A stretch of DNA of 64,000 nucleotides from Metaphire vulgaris (Eukaryota > Annelida > Clitellata > Crassiclitellata > Megascolecidae). The stretch spans positions 19,295,219 to 19,359,218 of the forward strand of contig CM030834.1 in the NCBI GenBank assembly GCA_018105865.1, given 5' to 3'. A model generated the notes under the pieces. It did not search any database. It had not been told where the DNA came from and saw only the letters and a list, made by a program, of their open reading frames with translations. Made by a program: the position numbers and the translations under genes. How positions within the stretch are numbered: position 1 is the first letter of the stretch; each line of letters starts with the position of its first letter. Shown piece after piece: positions 24,196 to 35,010 of the stretch.

Positions 24196-24196
24196 C
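24003..24196. repeat. (AT)n arrays at the retrotransposon insertion site
   Basis: Two AT arrays (about 24005-24061 and 24165-24194) flank a short unique piece. The LTR element inserted at the end of the second array, in the sequence ATAC. Confidence 0.9.
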
Positions 24197-25108
24197 TGTG
24201 TGAAATTCCCAAACACTCTAGGAGAGTTAATTAGAAATTTGGCCCAGAAACACTATTGCCATAAACTGGCCTGGCTTGTGAGAAGACAACATTTGAAGGA
24301 TTTTCAGGTCTTTATTCGAAAACATCAAACAAAACGTCTTAAAGTTCACTTATCGATGAAAACAGAAGGTCAATGCAACGAAACGTCAGACTAATAAGCG
24401 CAATATCATGAAGAATTCGGTGAGTTACAATCATAAATGGTGCGACGAAGACCTATTTTCATGCAACGGAATATTAATCTAAAGAGCCAGACTGCAAGGA
24501 AATTGGCGAGTTATAACCGTAAATGGTGCGACGAAGATCTATTTCTATGCAACGAAATATTAACCTAAAGAGCACAAAACTGCAAGCAATCGGTGAGTTA
24601 CAACCGTAAATGGTGCGACGATGAATGTACTCAGTTCAAACTACTTGTCAAGAACGTCTTATCATCATCTATGGCGAAAGTTAAAAGAACTTAGTATTCT
24701 AGTTATGGACGATCGTTTATGAAGCGACGATGCATCTAGGTAATCTTATCTATGACTACAAGGGCGAGATAGCGAGCGCCTAAACCTTTTAATGTCAGAC
24801 AAAGTTAAACGAATCACAAACATCAATGAGGCGACGAAGCATCTAAACGAGCGTCTCAAGAATGACTTATTATTCACTATAACGAAGAAACAGCGAAATA
24901 CTTATATGCCATGACTATAGGACTTAGAGAGCGCCTGAAATAGTGAAAAAGAACAAACAACCTTAACCGCCTGACAAATCACGAGAAGAGGAGGTCACCG
25001 TCCTCGAACTGAAGCACAAACGTCTACAATTACAACAGCACGGCATAAAAATTAAACTTACGCAAAACAAGCCCTAAATAGGGCTGATCCGCGAGAGCAT
25101 GTGCTCTT

Positions 25109-25418
25109 AACCGGTAAGGCCCGGCGGCCGACACTCTGATGAGAGTGCTTTTTGCTCCGATGGAAGCGATAACCGGTAAGGCCCGGCAGCCGACACTCTG
25201 ATGAGAGTGCTTTTTGCCCCGATGGAGGCGATAACCGGTAAGGCCCGGCAGCCGACACTCTGATGAGAGTGCTTTTTGCCCCGATGGAGGCGATAACCGG
25301 TAAGGCCCGGCGGCCGACACTCTGATGAGAGTGCTTTTTGCCCCGATGGAGGCGATAACCGGTAAGGCCCGGCAGCCGACACTCTGATGAGAGTGCTTTT
25401 TGCCCCGATGGAGGCGAT
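25109..25418. repeat. Five tandem 62-bp units in the left LTR, each with a perfect hairpin
   Basis: Units start at 25109, 25171, 25233, 25295 and 25357 with AACCGGTAAGGCCCGG. Each contains CACTCTGATGAGAGTG, a 6-bp stem around a 4-base loop. They lie downstream of the TATA box on the minus strand, so they would be transcribed in the R/U5 portion. Because 62 is not a multiple of three, all frames cycle through the array. Confidence 0.95.
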
Positions 25419-25511
25419 AAAGCTCTGATGAGAGCGTACAGCCGAGCCCGGCTCTGCAAGCGATGGCTCACAGGAGTCCGTAAAGAACTGAAGAACTGAG
25501 CGCGTTCTCGT

Positions 25512-25663
25512 GTTTATATAGCCTCTGGGACAGAGCAGCAGAGGAAGGGGAGGCTTCAGCCAATGAGAAAGCGACAGTGATCGGAGGTACGGGACCTTGC
25601 CCAATGGGAGCCGAGGTCTGAAAATTTGGATCACGTGACCAAGGAACGGAGCGTTCTGATTGG
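25512..25663 (-). promoter_or_regulatory. Predicted LTR core promoter (left copy)
   Basis: Read on the minus strand, a CCAAT box (complement of ATTGG, 25659-25663), an E-box CACGTG (25632-25637) and two inverted CCAAT boxes (25601-25605 and 25560-25564) precede a TATA box CTATATAAAC (25512-25521). The order and spacing suit an RNA polymerase II promoter. Confidence 0.6.
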
Positions 25664-26272
25664 CCATAATGCTAAATGTCCATTGACATTTCAATAACAA
25701 ATATCTAAATAATTAATGCGAAATGAATCTTAAATATGACAAAATCGGAGTCAGAAAGTCGTGGGCTTTCGACTGATAGTTTACATGAGCCTTAACGTGG
25801 CCTAGAAGCCGCAATTCGAGAGATCGGATTTTAGCAAAACCACGTTAACACCGACGGCACAAATGTGGCCATAACTTCTTAAATAATCGTCCTAAAAATC
25901 TTAATTACATATACGATTACATAATAATAAACCGTGCATTGTCCTATACGACTGGTTTTGTGCAAAAATATGTACATAGCGCACAAAAAGGGAGTATAGA
26001 AACGGCGCATGGCCATGAACAAAAATCGTTCAAAGCTCTCGAAATATGTGGTCCACAAGCTTCAAAGTCACTTTCGCTTGAGGGCAGAATTATTTCTGAT
26101 CGTATTTCAGGGATTACATTGGCGGATGGCTGATATTTGTTCAAAAATGAGTGTTTTGAAATCGTAATGTATAAGAGCGTATCGGGAGAACCCCGTAGGA
26201 GCGCGGCCAAGAAAAACCGTAGATTAGCGTAGCCGCGTATATAACTATACTAAAGAATGCAAATTCTCCACA

Positions 26273-26290
26273 ATGCCCCCGACTTAGTAC
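26273..26290 (-). promoter_or_regulatory. Polypurine-tract-like sequence
   Basis: Next to the left LTR, the minus strand reads AGTCGGGGGCAT before TGTGGAG. It is a short G-run in the expected place for plus-strand priming. Confidence 0.5.
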
Positions 26291-26399
26291 TTCGAATGCC
26301 CTCATTCGAAACTATAGAGCAAAAATCGAAGAATTATTAAACAACTTCGTTCTGAAATTACTTCAAAGCCTAAACTTCTGAAGATCTTTGCGTAGGTAA

Positions 26400-27335
26400 C
26401 TACCAACGCACCTTTCTCTTTTTCTTTCTATGAGGCTTCTGACGACGGGAAAAGACGTTAGCCTCCGTCGCATGTTCGGATTTTCGGTCGTCGGAATTTG
26501 TTTCAGTCAATTCAGGTTCTACGAATGTTTCGTTGGTGACAATGCTTCTTCTGACGGTCATCTTCTCGTCCATGAATTTCGTCCATTCATCCATACTTCT
26601 CTTTGAATCTCCATAAAATCTGACCATTCATCCATACTTATCTTTTGAACCTCCATAAAATTTGAAACCAATGCTGACAATTCAACTAACGTGTCGTCTT
26701 GTGTGTCTTCAGGTGAGTCCTGTTGTGTAATTTGAGGTATTTCTGGCGAGATAAAATCTGCTTCTTCTGACTGTTCCGACTGAAAGACTTCAACTGTTAC
26801 GAAATTTTCTTGAGCAGCATCCTCACTTTGAAAGCCTAGAACTTGCACTGTGTCTTCTGGAGTGTCGAGTACCTTTGATTGCTCTACTTGGCAACCAACG
26901 CGAGAACTGACTTTCTCAGATTCTCCGTTGACCACTGTCGAGGCAACAACCTCCGACGAATGAGGAAACACCTCTATGCGATTTACTGCGACCACTCTAT
27001 GACACCATTCTGCTCCATTTCGTTGAACTAACGGCAGTTGACTACGTCCCACGAACAGTTTACCTTGTTCTAACCTCAATCGGCAACTTGACAAAAATTT
27101 CATGCCGAACATCACTTCTTGAACTTCGTCTGACACAACAAATGTGATGAGCTTTTTACATCTACAGTTGAATTTCACCCTCGTTGTGACTTCATCTTTT
27201 ACGAGAATTTCTTGACCGTTCGCTGCATATAACTTCTGCGAACAATTGGTTAGTGGCAACCAGAAGCTATAGATGAAGGCAATAAATTAACCTCTGATCC
27301 TGTATCAATCAAACCCCAACATTCGATACCGTTAA
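26400..27335 (-). pseudogene. Retroviral-type aspartic protease and C-terminal tail
   Basis: A DTGS active-site motif lies at 27295-27306 in the context WGLIDTGSEVNLLP. The rest of the protease fold (26558-27259, with EVMFGMKFLSSCRLRLEQGK) is in another frame. An acidic, Asp/Glu-rich tail of unknown role follows to about 26400. No reverse transcriptase follows. At least two frame changes prevent a continuous product. Confidence 0.8.
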
Positions 27336-27632
27336 TCACACAACGTACACATACACTGAATGTGAATTTCTGGACCTGTTAGTAGGCGAAAACGCGACTG
27401 AATTTACAGACGTCGATCCACGATTTCCAACTCGCGGTTTTCTGCAATTCCGGCTTATGTGCCCTAAACCTTGGCAATTGTAACAACGAATTGTTCGCTG
27501 ACCACTACCAGACGAACCTTTTGTGGCGGGGCCCCCGACTTGCTCGTTTGCTACGGAGGTGACAAGATCGGCCCCTGATCCTTCGTTGCTACTTCTTATT
27601 GAATGTGTATTCGTTCCACTGAATGTTTGCAT
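27336..27632 (-). pseudogene. gag nucleocapsid segment with CCHC zinc knuckle
   Basis: CYNCQGLGHISRNC (27444-27485) fits C-X2-C-X4-H-X4-C. The flanks are Gly/Ser/Arg-rich, as in nucleocapsids. It is in a different frame from the upstream gag. Confidence 0.85.
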
Positions 27633-27991
27633 TTGGAGCAGCTATCTTCCACAGACTTCCTCCATCTTTCTTGCTCTCCCCGAAGAGTATGGATAAAATC
27701 ATCCAACTTAGCGTCCAACTGAGTCAACGGATCTTCTTGTCTCGTTGCTCGAACTTGTCGACGATGTTCGCGTCCGCGGAATTCTGAAGAGTCGTCATCT
27801 CTTAACGACCTCTTATACGTCTCTAGTCGTACGGCGGTGCGGAACGTTTCGTCCAGCGATCTGGGCTCTCTCTCACGAACCTTAAGGGACAGCTCGCTAT
27901 CCGTCATCGCGTCGAGGAATGCGTCCCTGGCAATTGCCTCAGTGGTTTCGCTAGCGGGCGCTGGGTAAGCAACGTCACCAACCTTCGAATG
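27596..27991 (-). pseudogene. gag continuation after the TGA
   Basis: The same frame continues with conserved gag-like sequence (ARDAFLDAMTDSELSLKVRE, AVRLETYKRS) before a stop at 27596. The frame then changes for the zinc-knuckle segment. The conserved residues after the stop show that the break is recent or due to sequence error. Confidence 0.75.
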
Positions 27992-28582
27992 TCATGTAAG
28001 GTCTGCGAGGCTTTCCCTGTCTCTCTGTCGCCGGCACCTCAACTGCGTGCGAAAAGTTTCGGCCTGAGACTCGTGTCCGTAGCGTTGGCGCAATCGTTGT
28101 GTGAGGTCCTCGTAAGTGTAATCTGCGCGAGAACCAAAATCCCAGAGGAGCTGGACTGCTGACTTTTCCAAGGAACATTGGAGGAAGTCAGTCTTCTCCC
28201 TCGTCGTCCACTGATTGTGGTTCGCACAAACTTCGAATTGCTTCAGGAAAGATTCCAAGGAGCCTGTCCCGTCGAATTTTCCTGGCTTCATAAACTGCTT
28301 CCTGGCGGATGGACGGTTTCCAAACGGCGCGAGAGGAATCGCCTCCTTAGCGACGAGTTCCGGTCTCTCGTCGATGGGTTCGTCAAGCAACGACATCTCA
28401 TCAGGTTGACGTCTCTGACGGGCGTGATAGGACAGCTCCAACGCCGAAATTCGGTCGAGGGTAGGCGGTTCCGAGGCGAACGAAGACTTCGGAGGTTCCT
28501 CTTTGGCAGCTTGTTCCACGAACCAACCATCGTCGACGTTGATCAAGTTGTAGCGATTGGACGGGCGTTCATCGGACTCCAT
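27992..28582 (-). pseudogene. Retrotransposon gag, N-terminal and capsid-like part
   Basis: It starts MESDERPSNRYNLINVDD about 140 nt after the LTR. It runs to a capsid-like segment with KPGKFDGTGSLESFLKQFE and TREKTDFLQCSLEKSAVQLL, then YEDLTQRLRQRYG. That arrangement (PxxFxGxxxxxxFLxxFE, L-x-x-x-A-x-x-x-L, L-x-x-RY) is typical of Ty3/Gypsy gag. An in-frame TGA at 27992-27994 stops it. The original frame resumes beyond, so a small indel pair or point change broke it. Confidence 0.8.
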
Positions 28583-28700
28583 GTGAGGGGATAATTATTA
28601 CGCAATGATAAGATTCAAAAATGCAATTTTAAGTATATAATATACACAACGGGATAACGCAACTGTGTCCTCAGATAACCATAATAAACTCACAAGCCAC

Positions 28701-28721
28701 GGACCCCACTTCTGGTACCAA
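28701..28721 (-). promoter_or_regulatory. Primer-binding-site-like sequence
   Basis: Two to three bases inside the right LTR, the minus strand reads TGGTACCAGAAGTGGGG. It begins with TGG, the complement of a tRNA 3' CCA. This fixes the element's orientation. I have not matched it to a specific tRNA. Confidence 0.6.
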
Positions 28722-29634
28722 TTTGTGGCGAAATTCCCAAACACTCTAGGAGAGTTAATTAGAAATTTGGCCGAAACACTGGGTCCCCACCCGGTCTGGC
28801 GTGGCCTGGCTTGTGAGAAGACAACATTTGAAGGATTTTCAGGTCTTTATTCGAAAACATCAAACAAAACGTCTTAAAGTTCACTTATCGATGAAAACAG
28901 AAGGTCAATGCAACGAAACGTCAGACTAATAAGCGCAATATCATGAAGAATTCGGTGAGTTACAATCATAAATGGTGCGACGAAGACCTATTTTCATGCA
29001 ACGGAATATTAATCTAAAGAGCACCAGACTGCAAGGAATTGGCGAGTTATAACCGTAAATGGTGCGACGAAGATCTATTTCTATGCAACGAAATATTAAC
29101 CTAAAGAGCACAAAACTGCAAGCAATCGGTGAGTTACAACCGTAAATGGTGCGACGATGAATGTACTCAGTTCAAACTACTTGTCATCTTATCATCATCT
29201 ATGGCGAAAGTTAAAAGAACTTAGTATTCTAGTTATGGACGATCGTTTATGAAGCGACGATGCATCTAGGTAATCTTATCTATGACTACAAGGGCGAGAT
29301 AGCGAGCGCCTAAACCTTTTAATGTCAGACAAAGTTAAACGAATCACAAACATCAATGAGGCGACGAAGCATCTAAACGAGCGTCTCAAGAATGACTTAT
29401 TATTCACTATAACGAAGAAACAGCGAAATACTTATATGCCATGACTATAGGACTTAGAGAGCGCCTGAAATAGTGAAAAAGAACAAACAACCTTAACCGC
29501 CTGACAAATCACGAGAAGAGGAGGTCACCGTCCTCGAACTGAAGCACAAACGTCTACAATTACAACAGCACGGCATAAAAATTAAACTTACGCAAAACAA
29601 GCCCTAAATAGGGCTGATCCGCGAGAGCATGTGC

Positions 29635-29926
29635 TAACCGGTTGATGAGAGTGCTTTTTGCTCCGATGGAAGCGATAACCGGTAAGGCCCGGCAGCCGAC
29701 ACTCTGATGAGAGTGCTTTTTGCCCCGATGGAGGCGATAACCGGTAAGGCCCGGCAGCCGACACTCTGATGAGAGTGCTTTTTGCCCCGATGGAGGCGAT
29801 AACCGGTAAGGCCCGGCGGCCGACACTCTGATGAGAGTGCTTTTTGCCCCGATGGAGGCGATAACCGGTAAGGCCCGGCAGCCGACACTCTGATGAGTGC
29901 TTTTGCCCCGATGGAGGCGATAAAGC
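29635..29926. repeat. Tandem 62-bp units in the right LTR
   Basis: The same units as 25109-25418, with the first unit missing its GC-rich half and small deletions in the last. In the active 5' LTR position these would lie in the RNA leader of a transcript starting near 29985. Confidence 0.92.
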
Positions 29927-30014
29927 TCTGATGAGAGCGTACAGCCGAGCCCGGCTCTGCAAGCGATGGCTCACAGGAGTCCGTAAAGAACTGAAGAACT
30001 GAGCGCGTTCTCGT

Positions 30015-30165
30015 GTTTATATAGCCTCTGGGACAGAGCAGCAGAGGAAGGGAGGCTTCAGCCAATGAGAAAGCGACAGTGATCGGAGGTACGGGACCTT
30101 GCCCAATGGGAGCCGAGGTCTGAAAATTTGGATCACGTGACCAAGGAACGGAGCGTTCTGATTGG
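30015..30165 (-). promoter_or_regulatory. Predicted LTR core promoter (right copy, drives the element)
   Basis: It has the same motif set as 25512-25663. The TATA box CTATATAAAC is at 30015-30024 on the minus strand, with CCAAT and CACGTG elements above it to about 30165. Transcription would run through the 62-bp array into gag. Confidence 0.6.
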
Positions 30166-30774
30166 CCATAATGCTAAATGTCCATTGACATTTCAATAAC
30201 AAATATCTAAATAATTAATGCGAAATGAATCTTAAATATGACAAAATCGGAGTCAGAAAGTCGTGGGCTTTCGACTGATAGTTTACATGAGCCTTAACGT
30301 GGCCTAGAAGCCGCAATTCGAGAGATCGGATTTTAGCAAAACCACGTTAACACCGACGGCACAAATGTGGCCATAACTTCTTAAATAATCGTCCTAAAAA
30401 TCTTAATTACATATACGATTACATAATAATAAACCGTGCATTGTCCTATACGACTGGTTTTGTGCAAAAATATGTACATAGCGCACAAAAAGGGAGTATA
30501 GAAACGGCGCATGGCCATGAACAAAAATCGTTCAAAGCTCTCGAAATATGTGGTCCACAAGCTTCAAAGTCACTTTCGCTTGAGGGCAGAATTATTTCTG
30601 ATCGTATTTCAGGGATTACATTGGCGGATGGCTGATATTTGTTCAAAAATGAGTGTTTTGAAATCGTAATGTATAAGAGCGTATCGGGAGAACCCCGTAG
30701 GAGCGCGGCCAAGAAAAACCGTAGATTAGCGTAGCCGCGTATATAACTATACTAAAGAATGCAAATTCTCCACA

Positions 30775-30887
30775 ATACCATATAAAATATATAACAATAG
30801 GATACCTCCCAAATTATATCCCTCAAATTTATACCCCAATCAAATTCCTGGCTACGCCCCTGGATCTTTGTCATCTCATGCATGTAG
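30775..30887. mobile_element. Fragment of a CAGTGGCGTAGCC-type MITE end
   Basis: The sequence ATTCCTGGCTACGCCCCTG (about 30844-30862) is one terminal repeat of the CAGTGGCGTAGCC family. No matching second end or 8-bp duplication was found, possibly because the LTR insertion or deletion removed it. Confidence 0.4.
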
Positions 30888-31085
30888 CAGAGGCGGGGCG
30901 AGGGTATGCGGCGCCCGGGGGCAAAGTGTGCCGTTGGCGCCCCTAGCATTGCTGACGAGCAAAAAAGTCGTCACACGTGTTTCCTCTTCCTTATTGTGAA
31001 TTTCACTTACCCAAATACCCGATTTTGGCGCCCCTTCACCTCGGCGCCCGGGGACATATGCCCCCCTGCCCTCGCTCCGCCTTCG
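30888..31085. mobile_element. hAT-type MITE, CAGAGGCGGGGCGAGGG family
   Basis: Perfect 8-bp duplications GCATGTAG lie at 30880-30887 and 31086-31093. The ends CAGAGGCGGGGCGAGGG and CCCTCGCTCCGCCTTCG are inverted repeats. The interior contains GCTGACGAGCAAAAAAGTCGTC (30952-30973), a variant of the motif shared among MITEs in this window. Confidence 0.9.
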
Positions 31086-31093
31086 GCATGTAG

Positions 31094-33079
31094 CTCTGTT
31101 ACGTCAAAGATTACCCTATTGCTTTGTTTTATGTTCTATTTTTTTGTCTCATTTTAACTTGTGTCATAAAAAGCTTGTGGTCTGATCGTAGGCTATCTGG
31201 CCTGAACAGATTTACATCCTGCACACTTGACTTTCATCTTTTTATTCCTCTGCTTATCATGATGATGTGATCAATCAAATCCTTAGCTGTTTCGTCTGAC
31301 ATCCAGATCCATCAAAAGAAAGACAACATCACCAACAATAGCAACAATAATTAATAGGTCCAAATATGCAGTAGTTGTATCTGCCGATAATTCGCTTATT
31401 TTATTTATTTCGCTTAAGAGTCCGAGGATTATATCTGTTCAGCTATCTGAGGCTGTCACCAGGCGACTGAATGCAACTGAGATCCTTAAATAGTTGTGAT
31501 TGAGGCGTTGCGGTATGTTAGGCTAAATGTAATCGTTAACTAACCGTGTGCAATTCAGCGATTAACTTGTGGATATACAGATAAGTAGACCTATAGTTAC
31601 AGAAAACTTCAGATGACAAAGGCTTAGGCCTACATAAGTGCCTCGATAGTCCATTTGATTAATTATGTAGTTAGTTAGTTATGGGCTAACTTATATAGCG
31701 CTATTGTCCTAGGAGGTTAGGGTCAAGAGCGCTTTACATAGTAGGCCTACTGAACGAGAATCCGAACAAGTGTTTTTAAAGTCCCTTGGTAAAAGTTTCT
31801 AGATTAGTCGCATTGGTGATACTGTGTGGTAATGTAAATGGGTTTTGTATTGAAAGTTTCAGCATTAACCATGTACTAAGGACAGTGCGGCGGGCGGGCG
31901 CTAAAGATGCAATAGGCCTATCAATTAATTACCAACAAATAGTCTATGCGCAAAAACGGCGGCTGTTGTAACGGAAGAAGCAAGAAGCATAATTATCGTT
32001 AGCGTTATCCTGTCGGCTTGACATTTCCTTCATAGACGGCATTAAACATGGCTGGAAAAGACATATGCATGGTTTTTAGAGGTTTTGGAAACCGCTCTTT
32101 ATTTTTGTCACATGTTAGACCGATGCTGTAAGAAGGTCTGCGCGTTAGCAGTAATTAAGTCCTTTGTTTTTGTTTTAATGTTGACAGCATTTAATTCAAT
32201 TCTGGAGATCACTTTACGTTTTCTCTGAAAACTGCGGACATTTCTTGGCTTCACAGTAACAGTAATTTTGAATTCCTTAGTCACAGGCTCTTTTGCTGCA
32301 ATTAGCCTGCACGATGTTTCCGCACCGTTTATGACCCAGTTTTCGCTCAAATTCCTCTTTGTTCCTTATTGGCTGCTAACCTTCCCACCAATCTATATAG
32401 ACCAATATCTCTTTTTCTATTTTTCTTTACAATTTTTAAAATTCTAATTTCCTTCGCGTACCCCTTTGCAACAGCTCGCGTACCCCAGCTGCGGGTACGC
32501 GTACCGCCTGTTGAGAACCAGGACCAGCGGGTCCTGATGGCGCTTCCTTATTTTTGACATTTATAGGCCTACTAGGTTTAACGCTATTGCAAACGGATCA
32601 GAAGAAAGGTTTCACGCTTCAATGTAGTGAAATTAACAGTTTACTGGTATGTTAATTAATCGGTTTGGCAGTAATGCAGTCTGCCGTGACAAATTCGAAT
32701 ACATAGGCCTATTTACGCAATCATTAATTAAGAACAACGCGCTCAATTTAGATACTTTAGCTGACTGACGCATGACGACCGGGCATCGAAATGCGTACTG
32801 CACAGGATCCACGGTGACAAGGATATTATTGTCGGCGTTTGTGCGATTGTAAAGGACATATACAATTACATGTATACATATAGGATCTCTCCTGTGCTAA
32901 AAAGCACTGTCACTCATGCGGTCCTCTCCCTATTAAATTTCAGTCTGCTGAGTCTGCCACGGATGTTGCCTGCGAATCTACATGACTACATCTACACCAT
33001 TACCAAACACAGTTGCCAATAATTAATTATAGACTGAAAACAGTCACGACTTCTCGCCCAAGGCGCTCCAATCAGTCGG
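31094..33079. other. No recognisable gene; possible repeat near 31690-31800
   Basis: AT-rich intergenic sequence. An AGCGCTTTACAT stretch near 31730 resembles the one near 10630. Near 32475-32530 a GCGGGTACGCGTACC stretch and GTTGAGAACCA recall a decayed hAT end. Several TAGGCCTA octamers fall here. Confidence 0.4.
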
Positions 33080-33330
33080 CAGAGCCGGCGCGTGGGGCCT
33101 GCAAAGCCTGCGGCCGCAGGGGGCCCCGCCGGCCGCAGGGGTCCCGCCGGCCTCGGATATTTAAGAGTTTTCACTTTTCTTATTCTTAAGTAGTATTTGT
33201 TTTTTTGTTCGTCAGGCCATTTGAAGAGGCGAAAATATATACGGATGACCTTTTTTGCTCGTCAAGACATTTCAAAAACGTTGCGCTCGTAAAAATTGCA
33301 GGTGGCCCCCGAAAGTCACGCGCCGGCTAG
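33080..33330. mobile_element. Probable hAT-like MITE with AGCCGGCGCGTG ends
   Basis: CAGAGCCGGCGCGTG at the left and CACGCGCCGGCTAG at the right are inverted repeats. The interior has GGATGACCTTTTTTGCTCGTC (33243-33263), the shared MITE motif in reverse orientation. No clean target duplication was found. Confidence 0.6.
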
Positions 33331-33907
33331 GCGGTCATGCAGACACAGACATTATTGCAATGATCATGACCTACCTTGTTACATTGTTACAAGTAAAACC
33401 GATGTTATTGTGCACAATATAATTATAATCAGCATGCATGGCTAAGGAGGCTTAATTACTGTAAGCTTATAGTAAAAGAAACTGCAGATGACGAAGCGTA
33501 AGGACATGTTCAAGGTAACCGCAGCTCTCAGAGCAAGAGGATATAACCTTTCAGATTGCTGCCAGATTACAGGCAATTAATTTGACAGACCTTGTGGCAA
33601 ATTCGAAATTAACTCAATACGGATCAAGATAGATATATGAACTCTGAAACTACGTTGACTTTCATTGCGCTCAAATCACTTTTATATTACTAACTGAGGC
33701 TGGGCTTTGAGCGGTTTAGCAGGATCTTTCATGCGTTAAAAAGCACTGTCAATCACGCGGCTCTCTATTCCTCGATTCGGTCTGTCGAGTCTGCCACAGC
33801 TGTTGCCTATGAGTTTACATCGACACCGATACCAAACACATGTTGCCAGTGCTAAATCAGCTCTATTAACTTTATTAAATTTCAGCTTTTTATACTTCTG
33901 AACTATG

Positions 33908-34119
33908 CAGGCCCGTCGGAACGAATTTTAAGCAGGGGGTGCGTTTCGTTGGGTAAATTTGGTAAATTGATATGCTTTTAGCTGTTTCTCCTTATGCTTC
34001 CGACGCAAGGGGATGAATTGCAGCCATAGCTTTTGCCTTTCAGGGGGTGCACTGCAACCCCCATAAGTTTTTCCAGGGTGTGCAGCTGAACCTCTGCACC
34101 CCCAGTTCCGATGGGTCTG
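33908..34119. mobile_element. hAT-type MITE, CAGGCCCGTCGGAAC family
   Basis: The inverted ends are CAGGCCCGTCGGAAC and GTTCCGATGGGTCTG. The flanks GAACTATG and GTACTATG match at 7 of 8 bases. The interior is GGGGGTGC-rich and non-coding. Confidence 0.8.
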
Positions 34120-35010
34120 GTACTATGATCACTGCGTAAAAATTAGTCTAACAGGGCCTATATTTTCAAATGCCTGATCTAATATCCCATTGCACGTAAG
34201 TTTTAGAAAAATGCATTCACGCTAGTTGCTGATATTGTCTTATCCTCTAATAGGTCTTGTCTAATCCATTCCATCTGTCCGCTACTTTGGGCACTGATGG
34301 ACCTGCTTTTACCTCCCAACTACTGTAGTTTTAAAACAGTTTTGCTGTTATTCATTAAAAAATTAAGTCCAAATCTTAACGTATGTACAGTATGTTCATG
34401 CATACAGTGTAGGGCCTATTGAGTCTTGCCACGCACTACAGTAGATTATGACAACATACCTGTATACACATATCTAAGCCAAAAGGGGCCAAACTTGCTT
34501 GTAGTCTTTGCCTTTGGAGCGGCCCGGGCTAACTGCGACTGAAAAGAAACCGCCTAGTGACTACAGACATTCAGTCACTAGATTTCTGTGGAAGGTAGAC
34601 TAGACTCTAGTCCACCATCCACATAAATCTGATGACTTGCAAAGGTATTCGAATACATTTTTCCTTTTAAAAAAATTAACGACGATTATCCGTTTGGCAT
34701 CAGAAAAATATACTCGCTGAATGAATAAGTCTGAATAAAAATGAAACCAGTTAGTTGGTCTTAGGCGCATTTGAATAGGTCATGCTGACAAAAACACAAC
34801 AATTCGTATACTTCACTGACTATGCGCCTCTATACAGGGCAGGGTTATTTCAATGATTATCAATTTGGGGGTCGGTCTCAAATTGGGGGAGAGGGGTGGG
34901 GTGTTGGAGGGTGTTAGGTGCATCTGAGGCTCGGATTGGAGAAAATTTGGGTTATCGGTCTCAAATGGGGGATGCTGGAAGGTGTTAGGTGGTGTAAAAT
35001 ATCCATGATA
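34120..35010. other. No recognisable gene; G-rich repeat near 34836-35004
   Basis: Around 34860-34990 a TCTCAAATTGGGGG stretch occurs twice. A similar TCAAATTGGGGGGG followed by GTAAAAATATCC is at 11310-11335. It is probably another small repeat family with poorly defined ends. Confidence 0.4.

Larger units (their letters stand above)
24197..26272 (-). repeat. 3' LTR of the gag-only element (2076 bp)
   Basis: It matches 28724-30774 almost throughout. It contains five 62-bp tandem units (25109-25418), a minus-strand TATA box at 25512-25521 and CCAAT/E-box motifs upstream of it. Confidence 0.92.
24197..30774 (-). mobile_element. LTR retrotransposon, Ty3/Gypsy-like, gag-protease only (non-autonomous)
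   Basis: Two direct repeats of about 2.05 kb flank a 2451-bp interior. Each begins TGTG and ends CACA on the plus strand. The whole is bordered by a perfect 4-bp duplication ATAC (24193-24196 and 30775-30778). Orientation is minus: the primer-binding-like site lies beside the right LTR and the polypurine tract beside the left. The interior holds a gag-like region, a CCHC knuckle and an aspartic protease motif, but no reverse transcriptase, RNase H or integrase. The LTRs look nearly identical apart from a few indels, implying recent insertion, yet the coding region carries stops and frame changes. It must have moved with enzymes from another element. Confidence 0.92.
28724..30774 (-). repeat. 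5' LTR of the gag-only element (2051 bp)
   Basis: It is the counterpart of 24197-26272. Differences include a substituted or inserted patch near 28775-28800, shorter first and last tandem units (about 29635-29926), and single-base indels. In this orientation it supplies the promoter for the internal region. Confidence 0.92.

Noticed and set aside
25109..25418. Hammerhead ribozyme in the LTR repeats (CTGATGAG motif)
   Set aside because: The CUGAUGA string is present in every unit, but no GAAA box with pairable stems II and III follows, so the catalytic core is incomplete.
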